A stretch of 64,000 nt of DNA from Reticulitermes lucifugus (GCA_026260175.1 JAKCWW010000103.1:101564-165563); one strand, 5' to 3'. Numbered from the stretch's first letter, positions 1 to 11,907 are shown. The notes: generated from the sequence alone by a model not told the origin. Made by a program: numbers and translations.

Positions 1-867
1 CACGTCGATAGGGGAAATTTTCCCGCTGAAACTTGCCTGTGTGCTAATTCCTTGGTGTCATAGACTCCTGCAATTATTCACTGCTCATAGAAAGTTAGGC
101 GAGTCCAACAAGATCATTGCACTGTTTTCTTATGGCACATTTCAGTTTAATTTCCCTTATATTCACGTCAGTGGGGTATTTTTTTTCGTAACCGACAGGG
201 CCTGTGGCTTTTGTTTCACTAATAAATACTACACATTACATGTAATATTCTGGATTCAGTCGGCTCAGGTTTCACTTTCTTAAGTTTTGTCTGATGTGTG
301 GGATGATCCGTTAAATTACAGTGGCTGTAGGAATACAAATTTGAATGTCGAGTGACAACATGTTTATGGATTACAAGTTGGGGAGGCTGTGGAAATGTTC
401 GAGCGTATGTTAGTTAGGTGAGAGCATTCTTGAATTTGCCAGGGAACTAACTCCACGGAGTAGAGTCCTTCTGGAGGAATTGATTGTCTCTTGCTGCAAC
501 TGGGTTCGGCTGTACTTGGAACCAGTACATTTCTTCACATCCTACTTTTTAAGAAGCCTTCATATATTACCCTAATATCTGTTTCTTCGTTTTTCAAGTG
601 GTCTCTTTCCTTTATGTTTACCGACTGATTCTGCATCTTCTCTTAGGTTTCTTCCACAAAACCTGCTTTTTCGACATGTTCAATTCTGATGCTGTCAGAG
701 GATTACTTGTGTCGTTTGTGCGCAACAAACACAAATGCCATTATGTTTATTTCGACAAACTATGTTTATGCCGTCAGCTTGCTTTTCTCATTTCATCTTT
801 TTTTGTACCTTCAGTTAAATATGTATATATTACTTGTAATACCGCGTAGAGACTTTTCTCTTCTCTA
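1..867. other. Non-coding, nothing recognised
   Basis: AT-rich DNA with only short chance reading frames. No splice-bounded coding segment, repeat or RNA gene was recognised. Confidence 0.5.
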
Positions 868-1045
868 AAATATCCAGATGGGTTCTGGGGCCCACTAAGC
901 CTCCTATTAAATGTGTACAGGGCTTGTTTCCTTGGAAGTAAGACGGCTGGGGCGTAAAGCCGATGTTAAAAATGAGCAGAGCTATACATCCCCTACTTCC
1001 GTTTGCTTTCATGGCGTGCACAGGGACAACCTTGGCTTTGACGTC
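868..1045 (+). mobile_element. SINE fragment, aggtaaa-tailed family
   Basis: Read on the minus strand, this segment carries the same ordered blocks as the better copy at 20881-21126: gttgtccctgtgcacgccat, aatcggctttac-like, aataggaggct and tggggccc. The tRNA-like head is missing, so the copy is truncated at its 5' end. Its family lies in both orientations in this window. Confidence 0.6.
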
Positions 1046-1660
1046 TTTTTAACTCTACCAAATCTAAACGTGTGCCTATACGCCTGTGTCAGAATTAATA
1101 AGTGATATATTTCGTGTAATGTAATTTTAAACCTATCGGAAATTTCCAGATTCAAACACCTTTACAACAGCTTGACAAAACTTCGGATTATACGAGTACT
1201 ACCTCAAATTTGCTCTTGAATGGTTCTCTATTTAAACTGCATTGTGTCTGTGCTGTAATTATTTTTTTTAAACGAAGACTGGGGAACTCTACGAAATACA
1301 TAGACAAAAGAGACTGTAGTATTTCGGAAGCCCGTTTTGTGTATGAAGTTGTAAAGTTTTTTTCTTTTGGAAAGTTACTAACACTACTTTAAAGAAAACA
1401 TTGGGTGATAGCATATTTGGTATGTAGAGAAACACAGAAACGCCCTGAGACGTCTGTAAGTGCCTGACCTACAAGAATGAGTGTGAGCAGAGAACACCAA
1501 CTATATTTTGCGGGATTTGACGTTCTCACAATGGTGCTGATGAAGACCTCGTCCTTCTGGGGTATGATGCATCCTAGATTGTTATATTTTCACATTTATT
1601 TACAAGATTGTAGAATAGATTTATGATATTATGGTAGATATTTAATAAATCCTTTTAGGA

Positions 1661-1909
1661 TATGGCAAATTTAACATATACGGAAATACAGTAAGAAATC
1701 AAAATTAAATCCATCTAATGCTTGCTACCCTTCACTTATGGCTAATTTAATATTTTAGGAAAGGTAGTAACGAATCAATATTAAATTCAGGAAATGTTTG
1801 CTACCATTCAGTTAAGAATATGGCAAATTTAACATTTAAGGAAATATAGTAACAAATCAAAATTACATTCAGGGAGTGCTTGCTAACATTCAGTTAAGAA
1901 TATTTTTTT
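1661..1909 (+). repeat. About 80-bp tandem triplication inside an RT remnant
   Basis: Three imperfect units start near 1661, 1739 and 1819. Each contains a tggcaaatttaa-like start, a gtaac-aatcaa block, and a gcttgctac-attcagttaagaa-like end. Unit two keeps the frame NSGNVCYHSVKN and unit three VTNQNYIQ. The single homologous block at 33761-33815 shows the ancestral state was one copy. Confidence 0.7.
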
Positions 1910-2310
1910 ATCTTCTGTCTTTTATCCAAAAAAAACCTAAAAGATTAAAATGGACGAAGCTCTAATTTAGCTGCAGTTTTGTATGGGTGTGAAAAATGGA
2001 ATATATCCGGATGTAGCAGGCGAACGGGTAAAATTTGTGACAAAAGCAAGAAAATGGGAGGCAGTTCATGCAGAAAGATTCACGGGAGACATAAATAGGA
2101 AAACCTACAAGTAAGAGACTATGGAGAGATGATGGAGGGGGATGATCTTAAAGCAATAGTATGTGAGGTTTTCGATAGAATTGATCTGGCTCAGGGTACG
2201 GTCCAGCGGCGTGCTGTTGTAAGGACGGTAATGAACCGTCGGATTTTATAAAACGCGGGGCAGTTCTGAACAACTATTATCTTTTCAAGAAGGACTCTGG
2301 TCCATGGATT
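1661..2310 (+). pseudogene. Non-LTR retrotransposon RT, 3' remnant, with internal triplication
   Basis: Decayed C-terminal part of a reverse-transcriptase ORF with many stops and frameshifts. Recognisable pieces in order: VTNQNYIQ and NSGNVCYHSVKN (inside 1661-1909), AAVLYGCEKWN (about 1968-2000), and DRIDLAQ followed by QRRAVVRTVMNRRIL (about 2176-2250), then the terminal block ttcaagaaggactctgg-ccatgg (2284-2308), which recurs at 26054-26077. The same peptide order occurs in the copies at 11430, 25713 and 33761, which is how the pieces were linked. The clade of the element is not resolved. Confidence 0.7.
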
Positions 2311-3742
2311 TTTTTTAAAAATACACCAAATAAATACATCTTATCAAATTATTCTTCTTTTCGCCTTTTGTATAGACATTCCATATAAAACTGTTATTAT
2401 GTTCGAGTATAATAAAGTTGATTTAATCGTGTAACTCACGTGTGAAGCTCAGTACCATGCTGTCTGATGTCGACTGTTAACATTTAACCTACTTGCTTCT
2501 TGACCTGTTTGTGTGACCCATTTTCCGTGTATGAATTCGGATGAGCAGGATTTGTTCCCCCCATTTCTACCGCTGCCTTCATGAAGCGAGAGAAGGCATC
2601 ACTGCATGCACTTAGTAGACCTGTAGCCTTGCTACACGGGTCGTTACTCTAAACACCGGCTAGAAATTACAGAAAGAATGAACAAGAGAACTTAAGCTAC
2701 GTCTTGCGGTTTAATGCTCTTCAAGGCAAGGGGTGGTGGAAGGTTGATGGTGGGACATGAAAGAGGAATAAAAGCAAATTGCTTTACGAGTAGGCTAAAC
2801 TGTGTAAAATCATTATGGTTGGAAAAAGATAGAGAGAGAAAGAGGGAAGAGAGAAGAAGTGCAAAGATATATTAGAGTTTTGCTTGCTTTGGAAACAAGA
2901 AAGAGTGTTGGAAAGACAGAGAAAGTGGAGAGTACTGAATCTGCTGAGGGAAAAGTCAGAATGTACTGTCTGATCTCTGTATACTAAGAAAATGGTGAAA
3001 CGAGTAAGACGTGAAAGAAGAGAAGAAAGCAGTCTTTATACCCTCATTAGAAGCAAACTTCCTTCACGTGAAAGAGAAAGAGAACATTTTGGTGCTAATG
3101 ATGATATTATTGGTTCATTATGCTTACATCAGAAATGGGAAACCGCCTAGACTTATACTTTATTATTCTTGAAGTGAAAGAGGAAATTTTTATTCGATGT
3201 CTGAATAGATCAGAACCATATGCCGTGTTGAAATTTTCGGTGGTACGGAAAAGGTTGCTGCGTTGAAGATGGATTCTGAAAGGACGGGTTCCGGTCCAAT
3301 TCTACATACTCGTAGTTACCATGGGCGTTATGTTTATGTGTGTGGGGTTTAGTGTGTGTCTGTCATTGCGTTGACACAATAGGTCAAGTACCAAATTTGT
3401 GGTGTTGAAAGCAGATAGAAATGACGCACGATTTTGGATGGTGTTTTGGTCGGTGTTACTGGGTTGAGGGATTGAGTCACGTGGAGATGTGAAGCAGCGA
3501 TGAGGCTTTCGGTTTATTGACAGGAAGCCACCTTATTGAAAGGCTGAAGAAACGGGCTTTTTAAAGAAAGAACATGTGCAAGAATGGAGGGAGTTTTTAC
3601 TACTGAGATATAAACTTAATTTCTACTTTCCATTAAAGTAGTAGTTTTAAATACATGTAACAAACCACATCATTAATACTTTGTAAAGCTTTATTTTTCA
3701 CTACTGACTTGCTGACTAATCCTTGGGCTATTTAACAGTTGT
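2311..3742. other. Non-coding; purine-rich tract at about 2818-3090
   Basis: No gene recognised. From about 2818 to 3090 the plus strand is strongly purine-rich (runs of gagagaaag and gaagag type). The rest shows no recognisable structure. Confidence 0.5.
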
Positions 3743-3818
3743 ACTGTAGACCCTCGAATGAACGGACTAACAGGGGAGTGAGTGGTCCGATAATGCCGAC
3801 AGTCTGGTACTGCCGAAT

Positions 3819-3851
<33 letters not shown>

Positions 3852-4110
3852 CCTAAGAAGTCGCCAAAGCAGCAATGCAGTACTGTATAGATAACACTAA
3901 AGCATACACGTAATACTGTACACAAATATAATTAATATTTTAGTGAAAGTTCATTGGAATTTAATAAATTTCAGATAAATATAATAAATCCACGATCCAG
4001 GTTATCAAAAGAGCAATACACTACTACCTCCACGCGAGTGTCAGCAAAGACTGAGCGCGCGTCCGTGTCCGCCACGTAGCGGCCGCTTCGCTAATTAACA
4101 GTCAAGACTG
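3743..4110 (+). mobile_element. Pogo/Tigger-like DNA transposon end
   Basis: From 3744 the sequence ctgtagaccctcgaatgaac, then cggactaacaggg and gtggtccgataatg, resembles the terminal repeat of pogo/Tigger elements, and it is preceded by TA, their usual target. The interior is interrupted by a (TA)n run at 3823-3850. No transposase frame is visible and the far end was not located, so the 3' limit is approximate. The family call rests on memory of the terminal motif. Confidence 0.45.
3823..3850. repeat. (TA)n microsatellite
   Basis: Uninterrupted alternation of T and A over 28 bases, ending at gcctaag. Confidence 0.95.
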
Positions 4111-4178
4111 CTTATTTCACATATTCCCATTGCGGACGAAAATTTCGTAACCAACATATTTCGTCCGTTATTTCCGAA

Positions 4179-4191
4179 ATACGTACATAAG
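4179..4191. repeat. Target-site duplication, left copy (partner 4478-4490)
   Basis: atacgtacataag, matched exactly at 4478-4490. It flanks the SINE on both sides. Confidence 0.88.
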
Positions 4192-4477
4192 GTAAGGTAA
4201 AGGTAAAGTTCTCCCTAGAACAGGCCATGAAGGCCCAGAGGGGGAGTAGANNNNNNNNNNNNNNNNNNNNNNNNNNNNNNNNNNNNNNNNNNNNNNNNNN
4301 CCACGCCCCGGCCGCTTTACCCCCGGGAAAGAGATCCGTTACCCATTGTATAGGAGGCTGGGTAGGCGCCAAGGCCGGTCTGGACGGCTGCGAAAAATAT
4401 CGCTCCCACCGGGATTCGATCCCCGGACCGTCCAGCCGGTAGCGAGTCGCTATACCGACTACGTTATCCCGGCCCAC
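4192..4477 (-). mobile_element. tRNA-derived SINE with 13-bp target-site duplication
   Basis: On the minus strand the head at 4477 carries an A-box-like ataacgtagtcgg and a B-box-like gggatcgaatccc (Pol III internal promoter). The 3' end is a cctttacctttacc-type tail. The duplication atacgtacataag lies at 4179-4191 and 4478-4490, identical on both sides, so both ends of the insertion are exact. A 50-base assembly gap sits inside the element. This is the best copy of its family here and looks fairly young. Confidence 0.88.
4251..4300. other. Assembly gap (50 N)
   Basis: Fifty N bases inside the SINE. The round length suggests a placeholder and not a measured size. Confidence 0.98.
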
Positions 4478-4490
4478 ATACGTACATAAG

Positions 4491-7405
4491 AGTTCCTTTA
4501 ATTCGAGGTATTTAATTTGCAGCGTATGGATTTACGTATCTCAAATATGTTAAAAATATGGTCGTGAAATTTGAGTTTATAATGATGTGGAAGGAGGTAA
4601 TCGTGGGAGATTTGAATAAATCGCCTGGAGTTCATGAGGAAAAGTACAAACAACCTTGGCGAGATTTTAGGATTTCACAACGGTGTTTTGTTCAGAAGAC
4701 GTCAATCTTGAAGGAAAACCTTCATCAGGGTAGCCAGTAACAGTGGTAACTCCCGAATACAATCTACAGTGTCGCTACATAAGACTGTTCGAATTTTCTG
4801 ACTTTAAATTTAATGAAAGCAGGCCTACAGAAAGGATTTAGATAACACATCATTGAAGTGACAGAGTCATACTCTTTATATTGCCGCGTGCATGTAGAGT
4901 GTCTATATAATACTGGATTGAGTTCATAAAGTGAAACGAACGTCAACGAATAATGTTATACAGATAAGTTATGAGTTGATCCGAATCATAACGGGCCTGT
5001 AGCAGCGACAAAACAAATATGCTCTTTCGGTTGCAGAACAAAATTGAAGTTTGGAAAGCAGTATAGAACCAATGCATTCGTATGATAATGCTGAACTATA
5101 CTCACGGCATTTCAGTAAGCAGGATTTTCGCGTTGACGAAATCCAAACACACAATGATTACAAATTAATAATGCAGAATCACAATATTCACAACGTGATT
5201 TTACGTGTAGAATAGTGGCGTGATCTGTTAGTCCTTTGGCAGTTCACTGAATACGTATGTATTTTCTGTAATTACGGTAAATGCGTGTACGAACAAGGGA
5301 CATACTTCAGTCGATATTTTGAAATTTGTTTAGTCATGTTGATAGCAATGTCGTGAAATGCTAATTCTAATCCGTTTGTTAGATGGGCGTTATTGCCTAT
5401 AGCGTGTCGATACGGAGACTCCAAAAGAGTCATCACTTTCGGGCCATGTACAAATATCTATAATATAAAATCTTTCGGTCTTCACAATTTTATTCGGTCC
5501 GTCCCATCTGCCTGGTGGTTTCTAATATACCAGATAAGATGTAAGACGCATAAAATTGTTTTCATGCATCGCGGTTTTGTCGTTAGTCAACCGTGGTCGG
5601 TTTAATGCACAAAGAGATCTATTTGGTATGTACAAGCTTATCACAATGCGGCACCTGTTGTAAATAACAGAAATGTATTAATGACAACTAGTGCTTGTTT
5701 CATGTAGTGCTGAAACGTCTATACGTCGTTAAGGGCGTTATTTTTATATTGTTCATGAAGTTTATTAAAGTTGTGTATAGAAGATAATGTAACTTAGAGT
5801 TATTAATCAAGTACTTATTCGACGTGTGTGAAGAGAGAAGACGCCATTCAATTATTCAAGTCCTAATGTTTTAAGAAAACTTCGACATCAGAGCAGGTAC
5901 TGTTGCCGATCTTCTCCGTATGTTTACGCGTGTCCGTTTTCTTTTCTGTTCATCAGCTTGTAAAAACTGTCGGAAGATGAGTCGCCAAATAATTTTTTTG
6001 AAAGATGTTTCTGAAATTACCGAAATTTTTGCATTATCGGCCAGTTAGAAGCACCTCATTATTAGGAGGTCAACACTTTCTGTTTATTACAGTATTGTTA
6101 TATAAAACAAGTCAGATAGAGCTTCATGTGTGTAATGTATTACAGCATGGTCAAAAAACATATTGGTTGAAGGATATGGACTACTTGTACCATGAAGATG
6201 GAGGTAACCGGCACCTCCGAAACGAAGACTTGAGTCTTCAAGGACTGCGTTGTTCGTACGTTTAGTAATTATTTTTCTTAATGTCTTTAAGGACACCTTT
6301 TGATTACACAGTTTATATAAAGACTGGGAATGATAAAGTGGGGAGTGATTGGTGTCGTAAGGAAGAGGTATCTAATGGTTTGTTTTAAGGCCCTAATCCG
6401 GAATTTTGCCTGGAGTTTCTGAGGACATGCATTAAAAAGCACAGGATGGCCAGTATTTTGATCAGAAATTGAACCCTGTATTTCCTGAATACGCAAGTAC
6501 GCATCAGGTTTTATTATAAATTTTATCACATTTAATTTGATTCTAAGAGAAGTCTGTGTGGATTGTTAAATGTATGAGCATTTCCACTCCTGTCATTGAC
6601 TGGACAGGATGGAACACGATCACACACTGCTAATACCGTTCTGGACATTTTAAACACTTATTTCCACGATGGGGTAATTTCGAATCGCAAATTTTTTAGA
6701 TTTGTTGTAGCGTGGCCACAGCCACTCTGTTCATCTGATATTAGTCACTGATGTTTTTTTTTTGGGGNGGGTTTCTTAAGTCTCATGCGTATAGCAGTCG
6801 TACTTTATGTGTCGCAATACTGACAAGTGAAAATGACAGTCACTCAAAACGTCAATTTCGGTCTTTCGAGGCAAACATCACAGAATTTCCTTTTGCGTAA
6901 CGCCATGTGCTTGAGGCGGACGATGTAAGTACTGAGCACGTTCTGAAGTAATGACAGGTCAGCGGTATAGTACTGAACACGTACAGCACAACTCGTAACA
7001 TTAGTGTAACTGCTGGTGGCTTTCTTTTGTAATGTGATTGCCTAAATGGAAGTTGTGTAAACAGGCATAAATGTAGTAGACACTGTGTATTCGTACGTGC
7101 ACAGTACGTGTTGGCAATAGTTTCTACTATTCTTGCTGTGCCAACGTTACAACGCGGGGGCCCGCTGATGTGTCAAGTTTTACTCAGTCACTTATTGCGA
7201 GTACAACTGACTGCTCACCGTCAATTGTAGTAAGTCTCTGATGTAAATTTGGATAATGGTTGAAGAATTTACCTCTGTTACTTGTTGAGACTACCATACA
7301 ACTTAAGGTTCCGGCACTGGCCTCTACATTCTGACAAATTGCATGCTCTTGGAACACGTTACCGACATACTAACATAAATCCAGGCAGTCATGTTTACTG
7401 ACATA
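4491..7405. other. Non-coding, nothing recognised
   Basis: AT-rich sequence with short unrecognised frames only. One isolated N occurs near 6767. No repeat family shared with the rest of the window was seen. Confidence 0.5.
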
Positions 7406-7640
7406 GTAAAGGTAAAGGTAAAATTGTGCCTGTGTTTAATTCAGCACCACGCCATGAGGACAGATGGGGCAATGCATATATAGCATTAACCATTTTTAAC
7501 CTCGGTATTAGAAGGAGAGGAGCGGTCAGCTTCATGCTGCGGCCACTTTACCCCCAAAGAAAGAGTACCGGATGCCAATTGAATAGGAGGCTGGGTCTGT
7601 TCCAGAGCCGGTTTGGACGCTTTGGAGATGAGGTACGGTA
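7406..7640 (-). mobile_element. SINE, aggtaaa-tailed family, degenerate
   Basis: Starts with taaaggtaaaggtaaaat (the tail) and carries the family blocks gccatgaggac, ggccactttaccccca, aataggaggctggg and ggtttggacg in the same order as the copy at 4192-4477. The tRNA-like head is lost or unrecognisable. Confidence 0.75.
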
Positions 7641-7836
7641 AGGGCTTAAACTGAGGTTTATATACTGAAGCATTTTAAGACACTGCCGACGTAATGTCGT
7701 AGGTTTATGTACTCAGTCATACTGACATAAGTGAAGGACACGTAGAACTAATAACTTAAGTAAATGTATTTCTGATGGAGTTTCCTACGATCACATAGAC
7801 CTACATGTTCTTATTGATATAAGGAATTGGTAATTA

Positions 7837-8108
7837 GGGCTGCCGGGATAGCGTACTCGGTATAGCGACTCACTATGGAGATCGAACCCCGGTGGAAGCG
7901 AAATTTCCCTTGCCATCCACACCGGCCCCTAGGTCCACCCAGCATCCTGTACAATGGGTACCAGGTCTTTCCTGGGGGTAGAGCAGCCGGAACGTGGTGG
8001 TGACCATCCACCTCCTTCTAGTGCCGCGTTGCCAATGGGTTGGAGCTATACCTTCGCCTCTTCCCTGTGCCTACATTGGCGTGTCGTGGGATGAACTTTA
8101 CCTTTACT
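7837..8108 (+). mobile_element. tRNA-derived SINE, aggtaaa-tailed family
   Basis: The head begins at gggctgccgggatagcgtac with an A-box-like tagcgtactcgg and a B-box-like gagatcgaacccc. It is followed by family blocks in reverse complement of the copy at 7406 (caatgggtaccaggtctttc, ctgggggta) and ends in gaactttacctttact. It lies 200 bp from that opposite copy, so the two could form an inverted pair in a transcript. Confidence 0.82.
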
Positions 8109-9127
8109 TGTAAGTAGTGCCGTACATGAAGGTGCTAATAATGTACTGAAGTAAGATATTCTCACATTCCTACATAGAAACACGAACTTATGAATAGCGG
8201 CATTATTAACTTAGGCGTACCATTGACACACTAACTAGGTTCAGGGACTCAGCCTTGACACAGCCTACTTAAAACAATTAGAAACGTTTAAATATCGACA
8301 TATATGCTATAATTAAGACACTACGGACACAGAGATCACGAATAGCATGCTCATTCCACTGCCACATGTACAGAAATTGGAATTGAGAATGGCGACATGT
8401 TAAAGGTACTACTGCAGCATTGACGTAGGCTGTAGTGATTGCCGCCACTGACGTACTAACGCAGACTTAAACTTGTAATTTGTATGTTAAGGTCACTGAG
8501 ACACTGACCTAGGTTAAGGTGTTCATTCCTACTGACATGCACAAAATCAGGAACTGTAACCAGCGACGTGTGTTAGGGTACAACGGATAGGATTACGTTG
8601 TTTCAGGCATTCTTTCCTATCGAATACACAAAATTAGGACCCGTTAAAGAGCGACAAATTTCAAGATGCTGCCAACATGCTGACCTACTGACATACACAA
8701 GATCAGGAACCGTTAAAACAGCGACATATATTTAGGTACTACTGACAGACTGGCTGAGGTTCAGTGCTAGTTCTTGCTGACATATTAACACAAACTCGAT
8801 AATCTTACAAAAGAGGCACATCTTAAGATACTACTGACCTAGGTTCAGGTACTTTTTGTGCACGGCTTCGTACGCGGTCCACTCGATGTTCTTGAAGCGA
8901 TTCCTTTCCTGCCTCACCCCGTGTACCAGGTCCGGCTCCTGTGGCTCGTTTGGGTTCCTGCACAGTAAACAACTGTCATTGCGTAATGGCACAGCTCAAA
9001 ATGCTGGGTGCTGATCTCTTGTGGGAGGACTGTCGCAGTGTGTGCATAAGACTGGTAGGCTGAGAGTGCGACATGGCGCAACTTGAAACACTGGGATTTA
9101 TGCGAGAAGATCTATGTGTCAAGCCGT
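8109..9127. other. Non-coding; loosely repetitive ctgacata phrases
   Basis: From about 8220 to 8850 short phrases such as actgacata, aggttcagg and gttaaaacagcgaca-like recur at irregular spacing, suggesting an old, decayed tandem array. No gene was recognised. Confidence 0.4.
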
Positions 9128-9400
9128 GCCATGGCTCAGGTAGTTAGTCGCCGGCCTTTCACCGCGGAGGCCCGGGTTCGATCCCGGCTCAGTCCATGTT
9201 TGATTTGTGGTAGACAAAGTGGCACTGGGACAGGTTTTTCCCTGTCAATTTCATTCCACCGGTGCTCCATTACACGGAACAACGAAAAAACTAATCTTCA
9301 TCACAGGGTTGCACAAAAATTCTCAAGGCTGCGGTGCGTCCATAGCATCTGCTGCGGGACCCTTCACCAAGAAAATAAAACTACGCGTCTGTAAGAATGG
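9128..9400 (+). mobile_element. tRNA-derived SINE, second family
   Basis: The head atggctcaggtagttagtcg resembles an A box, and gggttcgatcccggctc is a B box. The body includes gtggcactgggacagg, tttcattccaccggtgctcc and ggctgcggtgcgtcc, and the end is adenine-rich (accaagaaaataaaac). Overlapping open frames here are by-products of the SINE, not genes. A second copy starts at about 60098. Confidence 0.82.
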
Positions 9401-11429
9401 CAAACAAATCCCATTGCATTATGGCACACCACAAGGTGTCGGCAAAAGAGGCGAATCCTGAAATTTTAATATGTCATATTTGAGTAGAAGGCAATTGCTA
9501 TGTGTTTATTATTAAAACTAATGGGTTTAGAGAGGAGGGTGCGATTTATGAATTATAGAGGAGCTCGGAATTATAATTTAGTGTTATGAAAGACATATGT
9601 CCCAACTAACAGTTGGCAGTGGGTGACTGAATACATAGCATGTAAGTGATGTCATTCTAAATGAATTGTTAAAGTGACTATATGGTAAAATAACAGCTCA
9701 GAATTATGTAATTAAATATATCAGTCGTTCATGCCTGCCATTGACATGTACTCTCATTTTTTCCATCGCATTTTGCTGAACGTTTACCACGTAGAACAGG
9801 AGTGGTCAGGCGTAGGCCTACTTTATCTTAGAGCTTTTTGGAGTAACCGTGTTCTATAAACATGTTCTTGGCGATTTTGCACGTGTCAGCGTCACTGGCC
9901 AAGACGTTCATTTGTTACTGAACGTCATATATGGTAGTAAGTACCTATCCACTGTAGCTAAGGTCTTTACTCTGCATACCGTAAGAAGTATTTTCCATTG
10001 TATTTCCTTAAATATTTACAGTAACAAAATTGCTTGAAGCATAAGGTGCAGGCCCAGATAGTCATGTCTTTTTTATACGAAAAACCGGTTTTTGAGAAAG
10101 GTTATATTATTAGATTTATGTTTTATATAAAGTAGGAGACAGACCTATATACACGGAAATTAAATTCACCCGACAGCTTTGAGTAGTCTCCCAGCATAAA
10201 TTTTATATTGAAATCCTGTCAAGCTGTTTCGGAGATGGAACATGCAATTGGAAGGACAGATAGGCGGACGGACAGATACGACCTCACGATTTGCATTAAT
10301 TTTATGTCTTGTACAAAGAACTCACGGGAAATGTATCAGGCTTGTTAAAAACACCCTGTTCAAGAATTGTTCTGGGTGAAGGAATGGAGGCCATAAAGTA
10401 GTCCCGATGTGCATTACGGCAGACAACCCACTGACACACAAGCCGATGGGTTCCTTCCCCTCCACAAAGAGCTCCATGTTTTGCTTCTAGAATCACAGCA
10501 TCAACGCGGCCTGGATGCAGCGCCGCGAAATGGGTTTCTTTAAACCACCGTCATAATTGGGCACTATGAATATGTCTTGTGTACTCTTAATACGCAGTGA
10601 TTTGTATATGAAAGTGGTTCTGTAGTTAGGAGTGCCGTAACTGCAACTGTGTCCACTTTCTCTCGGAATCGTTCTACAAATCAAGTTTGTTTTTCGTAAT
10701 ACGATTGTCGTAACACTATTGATCTTTGGTCGATAAATAACAGTAGGTTTACCTATTTACAGTAATGTTTACCCGGTCAGAGGATGGCGGACTCAGTCTG
10801 ACAATCGGAATATGGCATTTCGTCCGAAGTCTTATACAAATTTAAACAAAATGGTTTGGGTCTGGTGGCATCGTGTCACAATTTACGGACCTAAAAAAGG
10901 ATAAGTTACTTTTGTATAATAAGATAATTCGCTTACTGTGATCAAAATGTGATGAAACGATTAACCGAAATGAAATGTTTTGATTAGGCAGACTGAAATT
11001 ATTTGTGTTTAAAATCTAGGTCCTATATGGGCACTTGGCACTCACAAGGAGTTTTATAAACTCCTTCCTCAATATCCACAAAAAGTTTTGTGCGTGAAGT
11101 TAAACGTGGATATGTAAAACATGTTACATTGACGCACGATGCCAACGGTCTTGGAACTCTGGAACACTTCGGTCACTGGTTCGAATCCGTTTCCTGCATG
11201 GACCTGCAATTTGTGGGATTTGCGACGGCCGGATCGCTCGTCCGAGCAGTCCTACCAAATGTACAGTAGGCATGCATTCTGAATAGGAATAAGGCAGCGG
11301 ACACAATCGTCGATAGTTGAAGAAGGCGTTTACATTTTTTTGTATCTTTCCATTTAGTACATATTTAACGAAATGCATGTAGTATTTTGTATGGATTTTA
11401 GTTTTAACTGGTCAATGAGGTCCGAACAG
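9401..11429. other. Non-coding; weak element similarity at 10140-10290
   Basis: No gene recognised. On the minus strand, about 10290 down to 10140 contains gtccgtccgcctatctgtcc, then gcttgacaggatttcaat, resembling the start of the periodic element at 31130-31660. At 11170-11190 ggttcgaatcc is B-box-like, but no A box precedes it. Confidence 0.35.
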
Positions 11430-11907
11430 GAGCATGAGATATGCGAGACATGTGACACGGATGGGCAATGTCTGCGTTAGTCGGAAATCCTGCAGAGAAG
11501 TGAACCCTTGGAAGACTTGGGCGTAGATGATTGAGTAATATTAAAATGTATTTTAGAGAAGCACGATGTGGTGGTGTGAACTGGGTTCATCAGGTTCAGG
11601 ATAGGACCCAGTGACGGGCCCTTTTGAGGACGACAATGGACTGAGTTCATCAGGTTCAGGATAGGACCCAGTGACGGGCCCTTTTGAGGACGACAATGGA
11701 CTGAGTTCATCAGGTTCGGGATAGGACCCAGTGACGGGCCCTTTTGAGGACGACAATGGACTGGGTTCATCAAGTTCAGGATAGGACCTAGTGGCGGTCC
11801 CTTTTGAGCACGGTAATGGATCTTCGGCTTTCATGCAAATCGCGGGGAGTTTTGTGAACAGCAGAGCGATTATTATTGCTGAAACAGGACTCTGCGGCAT
11901 GTGGTTA
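11430..11907 (+). pseudogene. Non-LTR retrotransposon RT, 3' remnant, with 4x tandem block
   Basis: Decayed C-terminus of the same RT family as at 1661. Visible pieces: MRYARHVTRMG (11434 on), NIKMYFREARCGGVNW (frame entering 11581), then W-V-H-Q-V-Q-D-R-T-Q repeated four times, WRSLLSTVMDLRLSC in the last unit, and a terminal aggactctg-ggcatg block near 11886-11902. Several stops and frameshifts make it non-functional. Proline/serine-rich open frames on the opposite strand are antisense by-products. Confidence 0.75.
11581..11820 (+). repeat. 60-bp minisatellite, four units, derived from RT codons
   Basis: Four head-to-tail 60-bp units, each beginning ctgggttcat or ctgagttcat. Units one to three are nearly identical (two substitutions seen); unit four is diverged. 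The period equals 20 codons. Similarity to the single copy at 25727-25790 shows the unit is an RT segment that was duplicated. Confidence 0.95.

Noticed and set aside
9128-9210. A tRNA gene (A and B boxes present)
   Set aside because: No cloverleaf with acceptor stem could be drawn, and the sequence continues as a SINE body with a second copy at 60098.
11553-11900. Repetitive Pro/Ser-rich proteins on the minus strand
   Set aside because: They are the antisense of the tandemly repeated RT codons; a 60-bp period keeps any frame open if one unit is open.
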